From Leptolyngbyaceae cyanobacterium SM1_3_5 (lineage in GTDB: Bacteria > Cyanobacteriota > Cyanobacteriia > Elainellales > Elainellaceae), in contig JAAUTJ010000006.1 of NCBI GenBank assembly GCA_012031475.1, positions 1-27,085 of the forward strand: a stretch of 27,085 bases of DNA, read 5' to 3'. This document shows, piece after piece, positions 8,549-17,262 of the stretch. A program made the translations under genes and the position numbers. The notes under the pieces were generated by a model. The model searched no databases and was not told where the DNA came from. It worked only from the letters and a program-made list of their open reading frames with translations. How positions within the stretch are numbered: position 1 is the stretch's first letter; every line of letters starts with the position of its first letter.

Positions 8549-9435
8549 AGCACTTCCAAAGTAGGAATATCAGAAGTTCCGTTGCGTCGCAATCGCAGGT
8601 AGGATAAAAGTGAGCCAGAAGAAACCGTTTGGCGCTGATGATGTTGCTGGCGAATTAATCTTGGAATCGCGACTAATCCACTTAAAATTCCGTTCCAGCG
8701 TTGATGTCGCATTAGCCAAGAAACGCGGCTCAAACACTGCATTCCCCCTAGCCACCATAAGCTTGCAGGGTATCTAAGATAGGCGAGTAATGCTTGATTT
8801 GCAATGCTAGCTGCGGTAATTTTAGGATTGTTATGATGTTCTAGTTTTGTGTCATGAAATACTCTTAGCCACGCAGTTTGTACCACTCCCCAGCCTAGGT
8901 GATGCAGCCGCAGCGAAAGATCAGTTTCCTCCATGCCATAGGCAAGCGGAAGCTGTACATATCCTTTGGTTTGCAGGAAAACATCTTTACGATAGGCACA
9001 GCCACAACCGACAAAATCTGCCACCCAAGCTGCCGTGTACTCATCCGAGACAATCGTTTCGTTTTGATGAAAGATGGCAGAACCGATCACAGCTGCTTTG
9101 GGAAAGATTTCAAATAGGCGGAGTAGCCGATCGAAATAATCTGGATCGATCGGATAGGAATCATCATCAAAGCTAGCAACGATCGCATTTTTAGCGCGAG
9201 CGATCGCCAAATTTCTTCCTCCTCCTGGCCCAACTTGAACGGTATTTTTAAGGATAACAATATCCTTAAATTCGCTTTGAGTAAGGGCTGATTCAGTAAT
9301 AGAATCATTGCCGTCAATATGAACAATAATCTCATCCGGTCGAGGGCTGCACTGGTGAATTTGCGCTAAAGCTTCTAGAAGTGCATCCGGACGCTTATAA
9401 GTTGGAATGACAGCGGTTAGATTACAGGTATTCAT
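8545..9435 (-). CDS. GT2-family glycosyltransferase
   Basis: 296-residue inverting GT-A glycosyltransferase. It opens LTAVIPTYKRPDALLEALAQ, the usual first strand and helix of GT2. GPGGGRNLAIARAKNAIVAS precedes the metal-binding FDDDSYPIDPDYF, and GMEETDLSLRLHHLGW supplies the catalytic-base E-D region. The C-terminal 80 residues contain a hydrophobic stretch around YLRYPASLWWLGGM that may bind the membrane. It is likely to act on an undecaprenyl-linked intermediate on the cytoplasmic side. The gene lies 5 bp after the acetyltransferase gene and overlaps the next GT4 gene by 4 bp. No sign of damage. Confidence 0.88.
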   Translation of the reverse strand: MNTCNLTAVIPTYKRPDALLEALAQIHQCSPRPDEIIVHIDGNDSITESALTQSEFKDIVILKNTVQVGPGGGRNLAIARAKNAIVASFDDDSYPIDPDYFDRLLRLFEIFPKAAVIGSAIFHQNETIVSDEYTAAWVADFVGCGCAYRKDVFLQTKGYVQLPLAYGMEETDLSLRLHHLGWGVVQTAWLRVFHDTKLEHHNNPKITAASIANQALLAYLRYPASLWWLGGMQCLSRVSWLMRHQRWNGILSGLVAIPRLIRQQHHQRQTVSSGSLLSYLRLRRNGTSDIPTLEVL

Positions 9436-9440
9436 TGCTG

Positions 9441-10019
9441 TTAAAGTTCAGCTTTTTGTTGTAGTTGTTCGCAATTCGAGTCATCGCGATAGCGGATCAC
9501 TTTTGCAGGAACGCCGACAACGATCGCTTCGGCAGGAACATCTTTTGTTACTACGCTACCCGCGCCAATCACCGCATCATTGCCAATTGAAACACCTTTC
9601 AAAATCGTGACGCTTGCCCCAATCCAGACGCGATCGCCAATCCGAGTAGGTTTAGAAATCAAGGGCTGTGCTAGCGGCGGTAGACCTGCTTCAATGCTGT
9701 GATCGTGGTCGGTGATGTAGCAGCCAGGACCAATCGCGCACTCTTTCCCAGTGGCGATCGATAAGGAAGCATCAATCAACGTATTGCGATTGATGTAGGT
9801 ATTCGCGCCAATGTGAATTTTGGGATGGGGCAGTGATTCGCCACTACAAATTAAAGTGACGCCGCGATCGAGTGAGCAACCTTTCATAAGATAAATATCG
9901 CGAAAGTTGCGAGGAATTTCGATGTCGCGCATCCAAATATATCCCTCCATTTGCACTCCAGCTAAGCGGTAGAAAAAGTTGCGCCAGCGGCTTTTAATCG
10001 CTTCGAGAATCCGAATCAT
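9441..10019 (-). CDS. Left-handed beta-helix O-acetyltransferase (Maa/WcaF type)
   Basis: Hexapeptide-repeat acyltransferase of about 192 residues. I place the start at the ATG at 10019 (MIRILEAIKSRWRNFFYRL); a TTG at 10052 would add 11 residues, and neither has a clear Shine-Dalgarno. The isoleucine-patch repeats run from about residue 45 to the end and include VTLICSGE, IHIGANTYINRNTLIDAS and RIGDRVWIGASVTILKGVSI. The usual closing element IGAGSVVTKDVPAEAIVVG then follows, with AKVIR. The active-site His loop is ITDHDHSIE. The family forms trimers that transfer acetyl from acetyl-CoA to a sugar hydroxyl, here presumably on the repeat unit or a nucleotide sugar. It lies between two GT2 genes, and sugar O-acetylation fits the other decoration genes. 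Confidence 0.87.
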   Translation of the reverse strand: MIRILEAIKSRWRNFFYRLAGVQMEGYIWMRDIEIPRNFRDIYLMKGCSLDRGVTLICSGESLPHPKIHIGANTYINRNTLIDASLSIATGKECAIGPGCYITDHDHSIEAGLPPLAQPLISKPTRIGDRVWIGASVTILKGVSIGNDAVIGAGSVVTKDVPAEAIVVGVPAKVIRYRDDSNCEQLQQKAEL

Positions 10020-10066
10020 AGAGACATCAGTAAAGGTTTTAATCAGAGCCAATTATGCGGTATAGC

Positions 10067-10999
10067 TTAATGTTGCGCTCCCAGAATTTGAGCAACAGCG
10101 CTAAGTTTTCCAGTCAAAACAGCAGGAAGCGATCGCCATCCCTTGCCAGTTTGAAGCAGTGCTGCGATTTCAAATAGCTGTAAAACAGCAAGCTTCCAAT
10201 AATCGCAAAACTGCTGACGCTCCAGAATTTTCGTCATCACAAAATGACGGTTCACGAGTTCCATTTCGGCTAATACGCCTGAATGATTCTTATGATCACC
10301 GGGTTGGCTATCGTGAAAAATTCGAGCCGTGCGAGCATTGGCAAGCTTCCACTGTTTACCGACCGTCAGCGAAAGAGTGACATCTTCCATCAGCGAATAG
10401 CCGATGAAGTTTGAAGAAAAAAGTGGCTGAGGCAAGGCTTCACGTCGGTAGAGTGTACAGGTCGTATTGAGCCATTCAACCGGAACAATTTCAGGCAAAT
10501 CTTCGCGATCTTCTGGAAGTAAATTCAAAGCAGGGCCAATACATTTTCCGGCATAGCTTGCTTCTGTTTTGCCATGAAGAAGCTGAAATAAACTGCGGCT
10601 AATCCGTCCGGGTGGCAAATATCGTTGATTGGTGATCATGGCATTGACACCACCCATTTTTACGTCGCGATCGAGTGCTGCCCAGAGCCGCGCTAAACAT
10701 TCAGCCTCTAACAAAATGTCGTCATCCATCAACCAAATAAAATCTTGCGTTGCATAGTCGATCGCTTGATTTCGCTGAGTCGCTGCGCCAATTTCGATCG
10801 CTCGATAATATTTAATCTGTGTTGTAAGACCAGAAATTTGGCTATGACAAATATCTTTTGTTTGGTCGTCCTCAGAGCCATCGACAACAATCATTTCGAT
10901 CGGCTGTACAGATTGTTGAGCAAGACTGTGAAGTGTTCTGCTAAAGACAACAGAACGATGACGGGTGGGAACGATCGCAGAAATTGGCAGCGTGTTCAT
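10067..10999 (-). CDS. GT2-family glycosyltransferase
   Basis: 310-residue GT-A protein of the inverting GT2 family. Signatures in order are ISAIVPTRHRSVVFSRTLHS, MIVVDGSEDDQT, GAATQRNQAIDYATQDFIWL, the metal site MDDDILLEAECL, and SLMEDVTLSLTVGKQW for the catalytic-base region. The usual W-L-N-T-T-C-x-x-Y-R strand precedes that region. The C-terminal third is helical and moderately hydrophobic. Its ATG overlaps the TGA of the previous gene by 4 bp, so it is probably translationally coupled. It is expected to add one sugar to the lipid-linked repeat unit; donor and linkage cannot be predicted. Frame intact and length normal for the family. Confidence 0.87.
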   Translation of the reverse strand: MNTLPISAIVPTRHRSVVFSRTLHSLAQQSVQPIEMIVVDGSEDDQTKDICHSQISGLTTQIKYYRAIEIGAATQRNQAIDYATQDFIWLMDDDILLEAECLARLWAALDRDVKMGGVNAMITNQRYLPPGRISRSLFQLLHGKTEASYAGKCIGPALNLLPEDREDLPEIVPVEWLNTTCTLYRREALPQPLFSSNFIGYSLMEDVTLSLTVGKQWKLANARTARIFHDSQPGDHKNHSGVLAEMELVNRHFVMTKILERQQFCDYWKLAVLQLFEIAALLQTGKGWRSLPAVLTGKLSAVAQILGAQH

Positions 11000-11970
11000 T
11001 TTCTAATGCCCTTTGTCAGATAGCTTTCAAGCGGATTCTTAACTAGCTTAAATTTTGCATAGGATTTGAGATAACTTTTAGCAGCCTTTAATCGATCGAC
11101 ATATTGAAAGTGATACTGGATGTATAAAGCATCAATTAGTGACCACTCAAACTCAGCCCTTTTATTGCAGTGAAAGGCTAATTTTTCTGCTGTTTCGATC
11201 ACCTCTTGCCCATCGTTTTGAATCAAATGCATCCGAATCGACTGAACACCCCTACCAAAAACTCGATCGCTTGCGGGATTTCGCAGCGACAAGCTCACAG
11301 GCATTTCTGACCAGTAACAAAGCGGCTTCGGTGCAAAATAGAAATCATCTTCAATCTGTAGGGAACGACAATACTCCTGCAAGCCTGCATCCACAACTTG
11401 CGATCCGACTTGCAGATTGGTTTGCATCGAAGTTTTCCAAAATAAACCCCCGTTTGAAGCGCCTTCAAGCAAGAATAAATAGGCGTAAAGTTCGTAAGGA
11501 GTATAAAGTCGGGCGGTAAACCAATCTCCGCGAGTTGTTCTTCCGGTTGGCTGAGACTGCTGCTCGGTCTGAAGCCAGATCTCCTGGTTTCGCATAAGTA
11601 AATTAACAGATTTCTCCTTTAATAAAGCGATATTTTCTGATAGATAGGTTGGCATTAACCAGTTGTCATCTTCCAGCACACAAGCATAGGTTCCACCGAC
11701 CAGTTCTTGTGTCGTAAAGGCTCGATCGAGATTACCTGCGCTGCCTAAATTCTTAGAATTGGGACTGTAGAGAATGCGATCGTCTTCATAGGATGCAGCG
11801 ATCGCGTTTGCTTCTTGTGCTGGAGAATCATCCATCACTAGCGCTATCCAGTGGGGGTAATCTTGAGCGATCAAACTATCAAGCGCCCGCTTCAATAACT
11901 GTGGACGCTTATAAGTGGGAACTCGAACTTCACATCGTTCCATATCGTGCTTTAAGCTTGCTATTTCCAT
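10996..11970 (-). CDS. GT2-family glycosyltransferase
   Basis: About 324 residues from the ATG at 11970 (MEIASLKHDMERCEVRVPTY). A longer frame opens at 12117 but its first 49 residues are cysteine- and serine-rich and lie over the upstream gene, so I reject that start. GAGG 8 bases before 11970 supports the choice, with 11943 as the alternative. Domain signs are VRVPTYKRPQLLKRALDSL, ALVMDDSPAQEANAI, NLGSAGNLDRAF and the DxD-like VLEDDNWLMPTYL. The middle has an aromatic stretch around TPYELYAYLFLLEG. The C-terminal base motif is less obvious than in neighbouring GT2s. The gene overlaps the upstream GT2 by about 10 bp and the downstream GT2 by 4 bp, so the three are tightly coupled. Confidence 0.83.
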   Translation of the reverse strand: MEIASLKHDMERCEVRVPTYKRPQLLKRALDSLIAQDYPHWIALVMDDSPAQEANAIAASYEDDRILYSPNSKNLGSAGNLDRAFTTQELVGGTYACVLEDDNWLMPTYLSENIALLKEKSVNLLMRNQEIWLQTEQQSQPTGRTTRGDWFTARLYTPYELYAYLFLLEGASNGGLFWKTSMQTNLQVGSQVVDAGLQEYCRSLQIEDDFYFAPKPLCYWSEMPVSLSLRNPASDRVFGRGVQSIRMHLIQNDGQEVIETAEKLAFHCNKRAEFEWSLIDALYIQYHFQYVDRLKAAKSYLKSYAKFKLVKNPLESYLTKGIRK

Positions 11971-12920
11971 ATCGATCGCCTCAGTTGTGCAACGTACTCG
12001 GCTCCTGCAAAGCCAACGGCTTGATAAGCTAGACGATAAGTTTTGGGAGCAACATGCTCTGAGGGCAAGAAACTGGGATGCTGCTGCTTCAGGCTGGCAG
12101 CAACTTGAGCCGCCCACTGCTTATCCCAGTCATAGATTCGTCGTGCATATTCAAATCGTGCTTGATTAATGGCATCTTGTCGAACGCTACAAAGTTGATT
12201 GCTTGAAGATAGATGAGCTTCAATTGCATCTTGAATTCCTAAGCGATCGCGATAGATTTCTGCAATCTTCCGACGAGTCACCGTTCCACTACACCACCAG
12301 CGGTAAACGGCTCCTGCTTCTGAGCAGTAAGCGAATTGTTTATCTGCCATCAGCAAGCGAACATACAGGTCATAGTCCTGGCAATGCTTCAAGTCTTCGC
12401 GCCAGCCGTTAATATCAACGAGAGCTTGTTTATTAAACAGCAAACCGCCTGTTTGAGGAAGTTTCCACTGAATTGCCAGCAGCCAAAGATCGTGGGGAAG
12501 CGGAAGATTCGCTAGCGCTGGAGGCGTATGAATGATTTCCTGCTGCTCAAGCTCTTCAGTAATGTGAGGGCTGTAAATAACTTCGGTATCTGGGTTTTGA
12601 ACTAAAAATTCAATTTGTTTTTTTATTTTATTAGGCAGTAGATAATCATCGGCATCGAGATATTGAATCCACTCGCCTGTACTAAGGTTAAGCAGTCGAT
12701 TTCGAGCAACGTTACCGCCTTGATTTTTCCCGGTTTCCCAGCGGATTTGCTCGCCAAAGCTTTTGATAATCTCCAAACTCCGATCGGTTGATCCATCATC
12801 AACGACGATCACTTCCTTGTGCGGATAAGTTTGATTCAATGCACTTTCGATCGCTTGGGCAATCCATCGATCGGCGTTGTAGCAGGGAATCAGAATGCTG
12901 ACAGTCGGTAGCAAATTCAT
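11961..12920 (-). CDS. GT2-family glycosyltransferase
   Basis: About 319 residues from ATG 12920 (a TTG one codon upstream is less likely). It is a classic GT2 domain: VSILIPCYNADRWIAQAIES, EVIVVDDGSTDRSLEI, GGNVARNRLLNLSTGEWIQY, the metal site LDADDYLLPNKI, and HCQDYDLYVRLLMAD at the base region. It closely resembles the GT2 at 19631 in its first 100 residues (shared AIESALNQTY and VIVVDDGSTDRS), so the two are probably paralogs in this cluster. It is expected to act in the cytoplasm on a membrane-bound acceptor. It sits 17 bp after the upstream GT2 and overlaps the next by about 10 bp. Confidence 0.87.
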   Translation of the reverse strand: MNLLPTVSILIPCYNADRWIAQAIESALNQTYPHKEVIVVDDGSTDRSLEIIKSFGEQIRWETGKNQGGNVARNRLLNLSTGEWIQYLDADDYLLPNKIKKQIEFLVQNPDTEVIYSPHITEELEQQEIIHTPPALANLPLPHDLWLLAIQWKLPQTGGLLFNKQALVDINGWREDLKHCQDYDLYVRLLMADKQFAYCSEAGAVYRWWCSGTVTRRKIAEIYRDRLGIQDAIEAHLSSSNQLCSVRQDAINQARFEYARRIYDWDKQWAAQVAASLKQQHPSFLPSEHVAPKTYRLAYQAVGFAGAEYVAQLRRSIWK

Positions 12921-12937
12921 CAATTTAATTCTTAAAG

Positions 12938-13984
12938 CTAGCGAACACGAAGCTCAGTCCATTTTCCAGCGGCGACTTGCTGAATGTGTCTGGTATAGTT
13001 GCCGCGCTCAGATAGGATGCGTTGAATTGCTCCCATACACTCAACTCTATCTCTCCAATTTCTAAATTTTTGCTCTTCATTTTGATCCCCAAGCGATTGA
13101 GATATATTGAGGTTGAGAAAACGCCTAAGCTTGGAAACCAATTGCCATTGCCAAGTCCATTTCAAGGGCAAAGAATTACCGCTGTATTTATAGGTGAATA
13201 AGAAGGGATCAACGCCGAGCGTTCCTGCTCCAACGGTTCTACAAAGAACTTTAAGATAGTTAATGTTTAAGCGCTCTACTTGAATTGCATGGTGAAGTTG
13301 AATGCCAGGATGATGGGCACATTGATAACCTAAACAATAAAATAAACAGGAAAGTTCCAGATCTTCGCAAGATACTTTCATTTCTTTGCCGCGTTGAGCA
13401 TCATTAAAGAATTGATACCCATTATCTAAACAGTCCCGCAGCGGTTTAACCCGGAAGGTTGAACCAGCACCAGCAATAAATGGCGTTTGTCCAACTATCA
13501 GTCCATCTGCATCCTGCTTCTCGATAGTCTGAAACCAAGGCTGGGAACAGCTATAACGACTACTGACCCAACCGAACCATGAAGGAAGAGGTTGATCGGT
13601 GAAAATATGGTTTGAAGAAGCAACAATGCCTACGGTTGGGAATCGATCGAAAATTTCGATCGTATGACGAATAAACCCAGGTTCGATAAAATTATCATCA
13701 TCAATGATGCTGATGAATTCTCCTTGTGCTGCATCAACTCCTTTCAAAAACGCATTGATTTTGCCAAGTCGAGACTCTAACAGCACCCGTCCATTCAGGT
13801 TAAGACGCTGTAGAGTAGAAGTCGCAATTTCTGAGGTGCGATCGCTTGATGCATTATCAATCACCAGCACTTCAAAGCAATCTCTAGAAACGTCAGTTTG
13901 GGTAGCGATCGCCTCCAAAGCCTGCTGAATTGTTCTTTGCCCATTGTGAGTGCAAATTAGGAGCGTAATTTTTGCTTTTTGCAT
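12938..13984 (-). CDS. GT2-family glycosyltransferase
   Basis: 348-residue intact GT2. The order is KITLLICTHNGQRTIQQALE, FEVLVIDNASSDRTSEIA, VLLESRLGKINAFLKGVDAA, metal site SIIDDDNFIEPGFIRHTIEI, FIAGAGSTFRVKPLRDC and base motif SCEDLELSCLFYCLGYQCAH. The LGKINAFLKG and GAGSTFRV features fit the branch that includes WcaA-like transferases. A C-terminal stretch of about 80 residues has many Trp and Arg residues (WTWQWQLVSKLRRFL) and may lie on the membrane. It lies 6 bp after the damaged pyruvyl-transferase gene and probably adds one sugar to the repeat unit. Donor unknown. Confidence 0.87.
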   Translation of the reverse strand: MQKAKITLLICTHNGQRTIQQALEAIATQTDVSRDCFEVLVIDNASSDRTSEIATSTLQRLNLNGRVLLESRLGKINAFLKGVDAAQGEFISIIDDDNFIEPGFIRHTIEIFDRFPTVGIVASSNHIFTDQPLPSWFGWVSSRYSCSQPWFQTIEKQDADGLIVGQTPFIAGAGSTFRVKPLRDCLDNGYQFFNDAQRGKEMKVSCEDLELSCLFYCLGYQCAHHPGIQLHHAIQVERLNINYLKVLCRTVGAGTLGVDPFLFTYKYSGNSLPLKWTWQWQLVSKLRRFLNLNISQSLGDQNEEQKFRNWRDRVECMGAIQRILSERGNYTRHIQQVAAGKWTELRVR

Positions 13985-13990
13985 AAGAGC

Positions 13991-14852
13991 CTATGCGAGA
14001 AAAATTTGATTTTGCAGAATATTGTTCTTTAGCTTTTCCAGCTGCTCTAGCACCTGTTCCTCTAATTCTTCAATTTTAAGTGAATGGCTGAGACTAGGTT
14101 TGGAGCTTCGCAGTGCAAGAGCCATCTGCATCCGAATAAGCTGGTATTCAACGTACTTTGGTGGGGTTGCGTTTCCAATCACAGAAGATTTTCTTCTAAT
14201 TTGAAAAGGCTGGTAGGAAACACCAAGATTGCTTAGCCAATCGTTCCACTTAAATTCAAGAATTCTTGAGTGTGTTTTGATTGCAACCCAAGGCACTCGA
14301 AGCGCATCGGCAATAATCGCTCCATGCATCGCTTCAGTAAATAAAATCTCCGTTTCGCTCACTTCTGTTAAAACATTTTCTAACGATTCAGTGGGATCAA
14401 TGTAGTGGATATCTAGGTCTTCACAAATATGCCGCCATCCGCTGCCATTAATGATGGCTTCCATGTAATGAGGCATATACGATTTTTTATACTTTTTTTG
14501 ACCAGAAGTAGTAAAAAACTTTTCGGATCAAAATTGCTGCATCTGTAATTGCCAATTTTGAATCAATTTCTAAAGCTTGAGCGGTCAACTTTCCTCGAAC
14601 AAAATAGACTTTCCAGGTAGAATCGACCTGCGGCTTATCTCCATAACCTGCGCCCGAACCAAAAACAATTTTCTTTTGATTTTTGGGAAGCCGATGATTG
14701 AGCAAGGTGCCAATTCCAACGAAAGTGACATCTTCATGCCGAGTTGAAATATTTGGAATTAATTGCGGCCACAGCCAAGGATTCAGTTCATCTCCAAAGT
14801 TCTTGGCGCTGAAATGTTTATCTTGCGTTCCATCGAAATAGAAAATATCCAT
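13991..14852 (-). pseudogene. Polysaccharide pyruvyl-transferase family protein, broken by one frameshift
   Basis: Two frames give one PS_pyruv_trans-like protein, homologous along its length to the intact gene at 22688. Frame one (ATG 14852) has NFGDELNPWLWPQLIPN, VGIGTLLNHRL, VFGSGAGYGD and YFVRGKLTAQAL. Frame two has PHYMEA and the family's EAMHGAIIADALRVPW, then a charged coiled-coil-like tail. The join is an extra A in a run of seven (plus-strand T7, 14493-14499). With six A residues the text reads WSKKYKKSYMPHY, matching the SYMPHF region of the paralog, and the product is 286 residues. The family adds ketal-linked pyruvate from phosphoenolpyruvate to sugars, giving acidic groups; some members act elsewhere, so the exact reaction is inferred. 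Confidence 0.8.
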
Positions 14853-14881
14853 AATCTGTACTTTGAAGTGGTTCCTATCCT

Positions 14882-15955
14882 TTAATAAAGTTGAGCCGTT
14901 TTGTGAGCAATGCTGTCCCAGCTAAGACGATCGCCCATCTCTCCCGTCAACCGTTCTAACTCATTTAAATTAACCTCGGTACTTTTCTCGATCGCCCGCA
15001 ACAATCCTTGTTCTTCATCCGCCTCATAAAGCAGCCAGTCCGCTGTACCGATCGTTTCAGGAATGCTGCCCAATCGCGGTGCAATAATCGGCTTGCTGTA
15101 AGACATTGCTAACACCAAACTTCCCGATGTCAAGATATTTTCAAACGGTAAAATAACGACATCCGCAGCACTGAAATAAACCGGAATCGAATTATCTTTG
15201 ACAAAGCCAGGGTGAAGAACGGCTCCTTTTGTTGCTGCAACCTGTTTAACTAACTGCTGTTCATAAGCATCATCGAGTGGTTTTCCAGCAATCAGTAGCG
15301 TATGATTGGCAGTAATTTCTGGATGATCACGCCAAACTTCCAATAGTCGCTCGATGCCTTTATACGGGCGGAGCATTCCTAGGTTTAAGTAAATCTTTCC
15401 TGTTGGAGGTAAACCTAAAATTGCCTTGGCTTCTGCGCGATCGATCGCTTCTTCATAAATTGTGCGGTAATGTCCATGCGGAACGACTGTCGCTTTATCA
15501 GGATTGAATTGATAGAGCTTAGCAAGTTCCGATCGAGCGGCTTGATGATGGACGATGATGCGATCGACCAGTTTTACAAGCTGTCGAATTGTCCAAAGTT
15601 CGAGTCCAGAGAATTGAGCTTCGTGAGAAAGACGATTGTGAATCGTCCAAACTACTTTAACTCCTGAAAGGCGAGTGATCAGAATATCAGTTAAAAACTT
15701 TAGTGAATAGATCGATCGCTTCAGCCAATTTCCTCCTTTATTGTAAGGATTGATCCAATGTAAATGTAGGGCTTGAATTGGAAAAGCACAGTCCTTGATA
15801 GCTCGAAAAATTGGAAAAATGCGACGATATCCGGTTGGAAAATAAACACTAACTTGTTGTTGTAGTGCATCTGCCAACAGCGTTTGGTAAGGATTTTCTA
15901 CTCGATAGTCCGGCATCATCAGGACTTGAACTGGCAGGGTAGTCGATCGATTCAT
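14882..15955 (-). CDS. GT4-like glycosyltransferase (GT-B fold)
   Basis: About 357 residues from the ATG at 15955 (MNRSTTLPVQVLMMPDYRVE), chosen because AAGGA lies about 4 bases upstream; the frame extends to 16018 without a convincing start. N-terminal signs are NPYQTLLADALQ and LHLHWINPYNKGGNWLKRSI. VVWTIHNRLSHEAQF supplies the conserved T-x-H-N motif. The donor domain has YLNLGMLRPYKGIERLLEVW, LLIAGKPLD and VLHPGF. It ends in VVILPFENILTSGSLVLAMS, a variant in which G-S-L-x-L-A replaces the usual E-x7-E end. This sub-type is common among capsule transferases. It is 29 bp upstream of the damaged pyruvyl-transferase gene and presumably acts on the same glycan. Function beyond sugar transfer is not readable. 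Confidence 0.83.
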   Translation of the reverse strand: MNRSTTLPVQVLMMPDYRVENPYQTLLADALQQQVSVYFPTGYRRIFPIFRAIKDCAFPIQALHLHWINPYNKGGNWLKRSIYSLKFLTDILITRLSGVKVVWTIHNRLSHEAQFSGLELWTIRQLVKLVDRIIVHHQAARSELAKLYQFNPDKATVVPHGHYRTIYEEAIDRAEAKAILGLPPTGKIYLNLGMLRPYKGIERLLEVWRDHPEITANHTLLIAGKPLDDAYEQQLVKQVAATKGAVLHPGFVKDNSIPVYFSAADVVILPFENILTSGSLVLAMSYSKPIIAPRLGSIPETIGTADWLLYEADEEQGLLRAIEKSTEVNLNELERLTGEMGDRLSWDSIAHKTAQLY

Positions 15956-16097
15956 CCTATCCTTATGCTTTGAATTAGAAGTTTGTTGTTCAAAGGCTCG
16001 CAAGCAGCGATCGCTCAACTCTAGAGTCTATGAATTGACAGAGGGTGATGTCCACTTTTTGTTCATTAGTGCTTGTACTAATTTTTGATATCGCTTT

Positions 16098-17243
16098 TTA
16101 GTAGCGGCTGATTTTTTTCACAAAATACTGTAGTGGCGGAAAATCAGCCTGTAATTTTAAGACTGGAGGAAACTCAAATTCACGCACTGCGGCAAATGAA
16201 ATAATCTCTTGCGAAAACACATTTTTATCTTGAAGTGTCCTCACAATGTAAGCCGATCGCTGACGCTGGTATGCCTCAAGATCAAACACATTCGTGTAGC
16301 GATCGAGAATTCCTGCAATGTCCAAGGTAAGTTGTGTTCTCATACATTTCCAGCAGACTGAGCAGTTGCCAGATTCATGGTCTCCCCGCACACAAACATC
16401 GAGCGCCTGATAGGAGTCTTCAATCTCAGCCACCTGAAGCGTCTTCTGAACACGAGTGTATTCACTGCCAACAGAAAAGGCTTCTAGCGATTCTGTGGAG
16501 AGCAGGGGAAGCGTGATGAGATCGCTATAAGCGTTGCTGTCGGTTTTACCGATAAAGGTATCGGTATAGGTGTAGGCAGAGGCATACAGATAACGCCCAA
16601 TTCCATTTTGTAAAAGTAGTGCAACTGAAGCATTACGCGGCGTATGAGTTTGCTGAAAGCTGAATCCTTTGTAAAAGGATTGAACGTTAGAATTTACAGC
16701 AACAAAGGGAAGGCCAATTCGCTCATCAACCAGAGGTTTCAGAGCCTCATATCGCTTCTTGAACAAAATCTCACCGCCGCCTGCATGAGAACCTACGTTG
16801 TTATAAAGAAGATGCGTTAACTGAAATCCAGCAGGCACATCTTTGTTGTAGTGGTGATCGGCCAAAGCAGAAAAAGAATCAATGCCTGCTGAAAATCCTG
16901 TTGCGACACCCAGTGCTTTTTGAGACGAAGATTGCACTTCAGACGGATAGATATCGATTAAATGCAGCGATGGAATAATTGACTGCAATATTCGCTGATA
17001 TAAACCAGAGAGATTGTAGTAGAGTTTCTCAGAAATTACGCCTTCAACATGAATCGCTTCGCCTCGTGCCATTGCTGGAATTAAAAGGGCAACGAGAGGA
17101 GCGTCAGCGCGATCGGAAATTAGATCGCGAAATTGCGAACTGACGCTGTACCATAGCGGTTTTGTACCATCAGAAAAGCTGACATTGACCTGATACAAAA
17201 AATTGTCATTTTGCTGAGAGATTTCGGGCTTGCTAATTTTCAT
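16098..17243 (-). CDS. PP-loop ATP pyrophosphatase-like enzyme with QueC-type Cys4 site
   Basis: 381 residues, intact. Residues 1-110 form an uncharacterised N-terminal domain. Then comes a PP-loop: ATGFSAGIDSFSAL, with S118-A-G-I-D-S123 in place of the usual S-G-G-x-D-S. Near the C terminus C284-x9-C294-x2-C297-x2-C300 (CVRGDHESGNCSVCWKC) resembles the zinc site of QueC, which uses C-x8-C-x2-C-x2-C. PP-loop enzymes adenylate a carboxylate or carbonyl and then replace it with nitrogen or sulfur; QueC makes a nitrile. No queuosine or deazapurine genes are nearby, so a role in modifying a sugar carboxylate is plausible but unproven. It differs from WbpG-type sugar amidotransferases, which carry an N-terminal Cys site. 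It lies 19 bp after the GT-A-like gene with AAGAAAG before the ATG. Confidence 0.75.
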   Translation of the reverse strand: MKISKPEISQQNDNFLYQVNVSFSDGTKPLWYSVSSQFRDLISDRADAPLVALLIPAMARGEAIHVEGVISEKLYYNLSGLYQRILQSIIPSLHLIDIYPSEVQSSSQKALGVATGFSAGIDSFSALADHHYNKDVPAGFQLTHLLYNNVGSHAGGGEILFKKRYEALKPLVDERIGLPFVAVNSNVQSFYKGFSFQQTHTPRNASVALLLQNGIGRYLYASAYTYTDTFIGKTDSNAYSDLITLPLLSTESLEAFSVGSEYTRVQKTLQVAEIEDSYQALDVCVRGDHESGNCSVCWKCMRTQLTLDIAGILDRYTNVFDLEAYQRQRSAYIVRTLQDKNVFSQEIISFAAVREFEFPPVLKLQADFPPLQYFVKKISRY

Positions 17244-17262
17244 CTAACTTTCTTTCGCGATT

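Noticed and set aside
11971..12117. Upstream extension of the GT2 gene at 10996
   Set aside because: The 49 extra residues lie over the upstream GT2 gene, are cysteine- and serine-rich, and precede a good Shine-Dalgarno and ATG at 11970.
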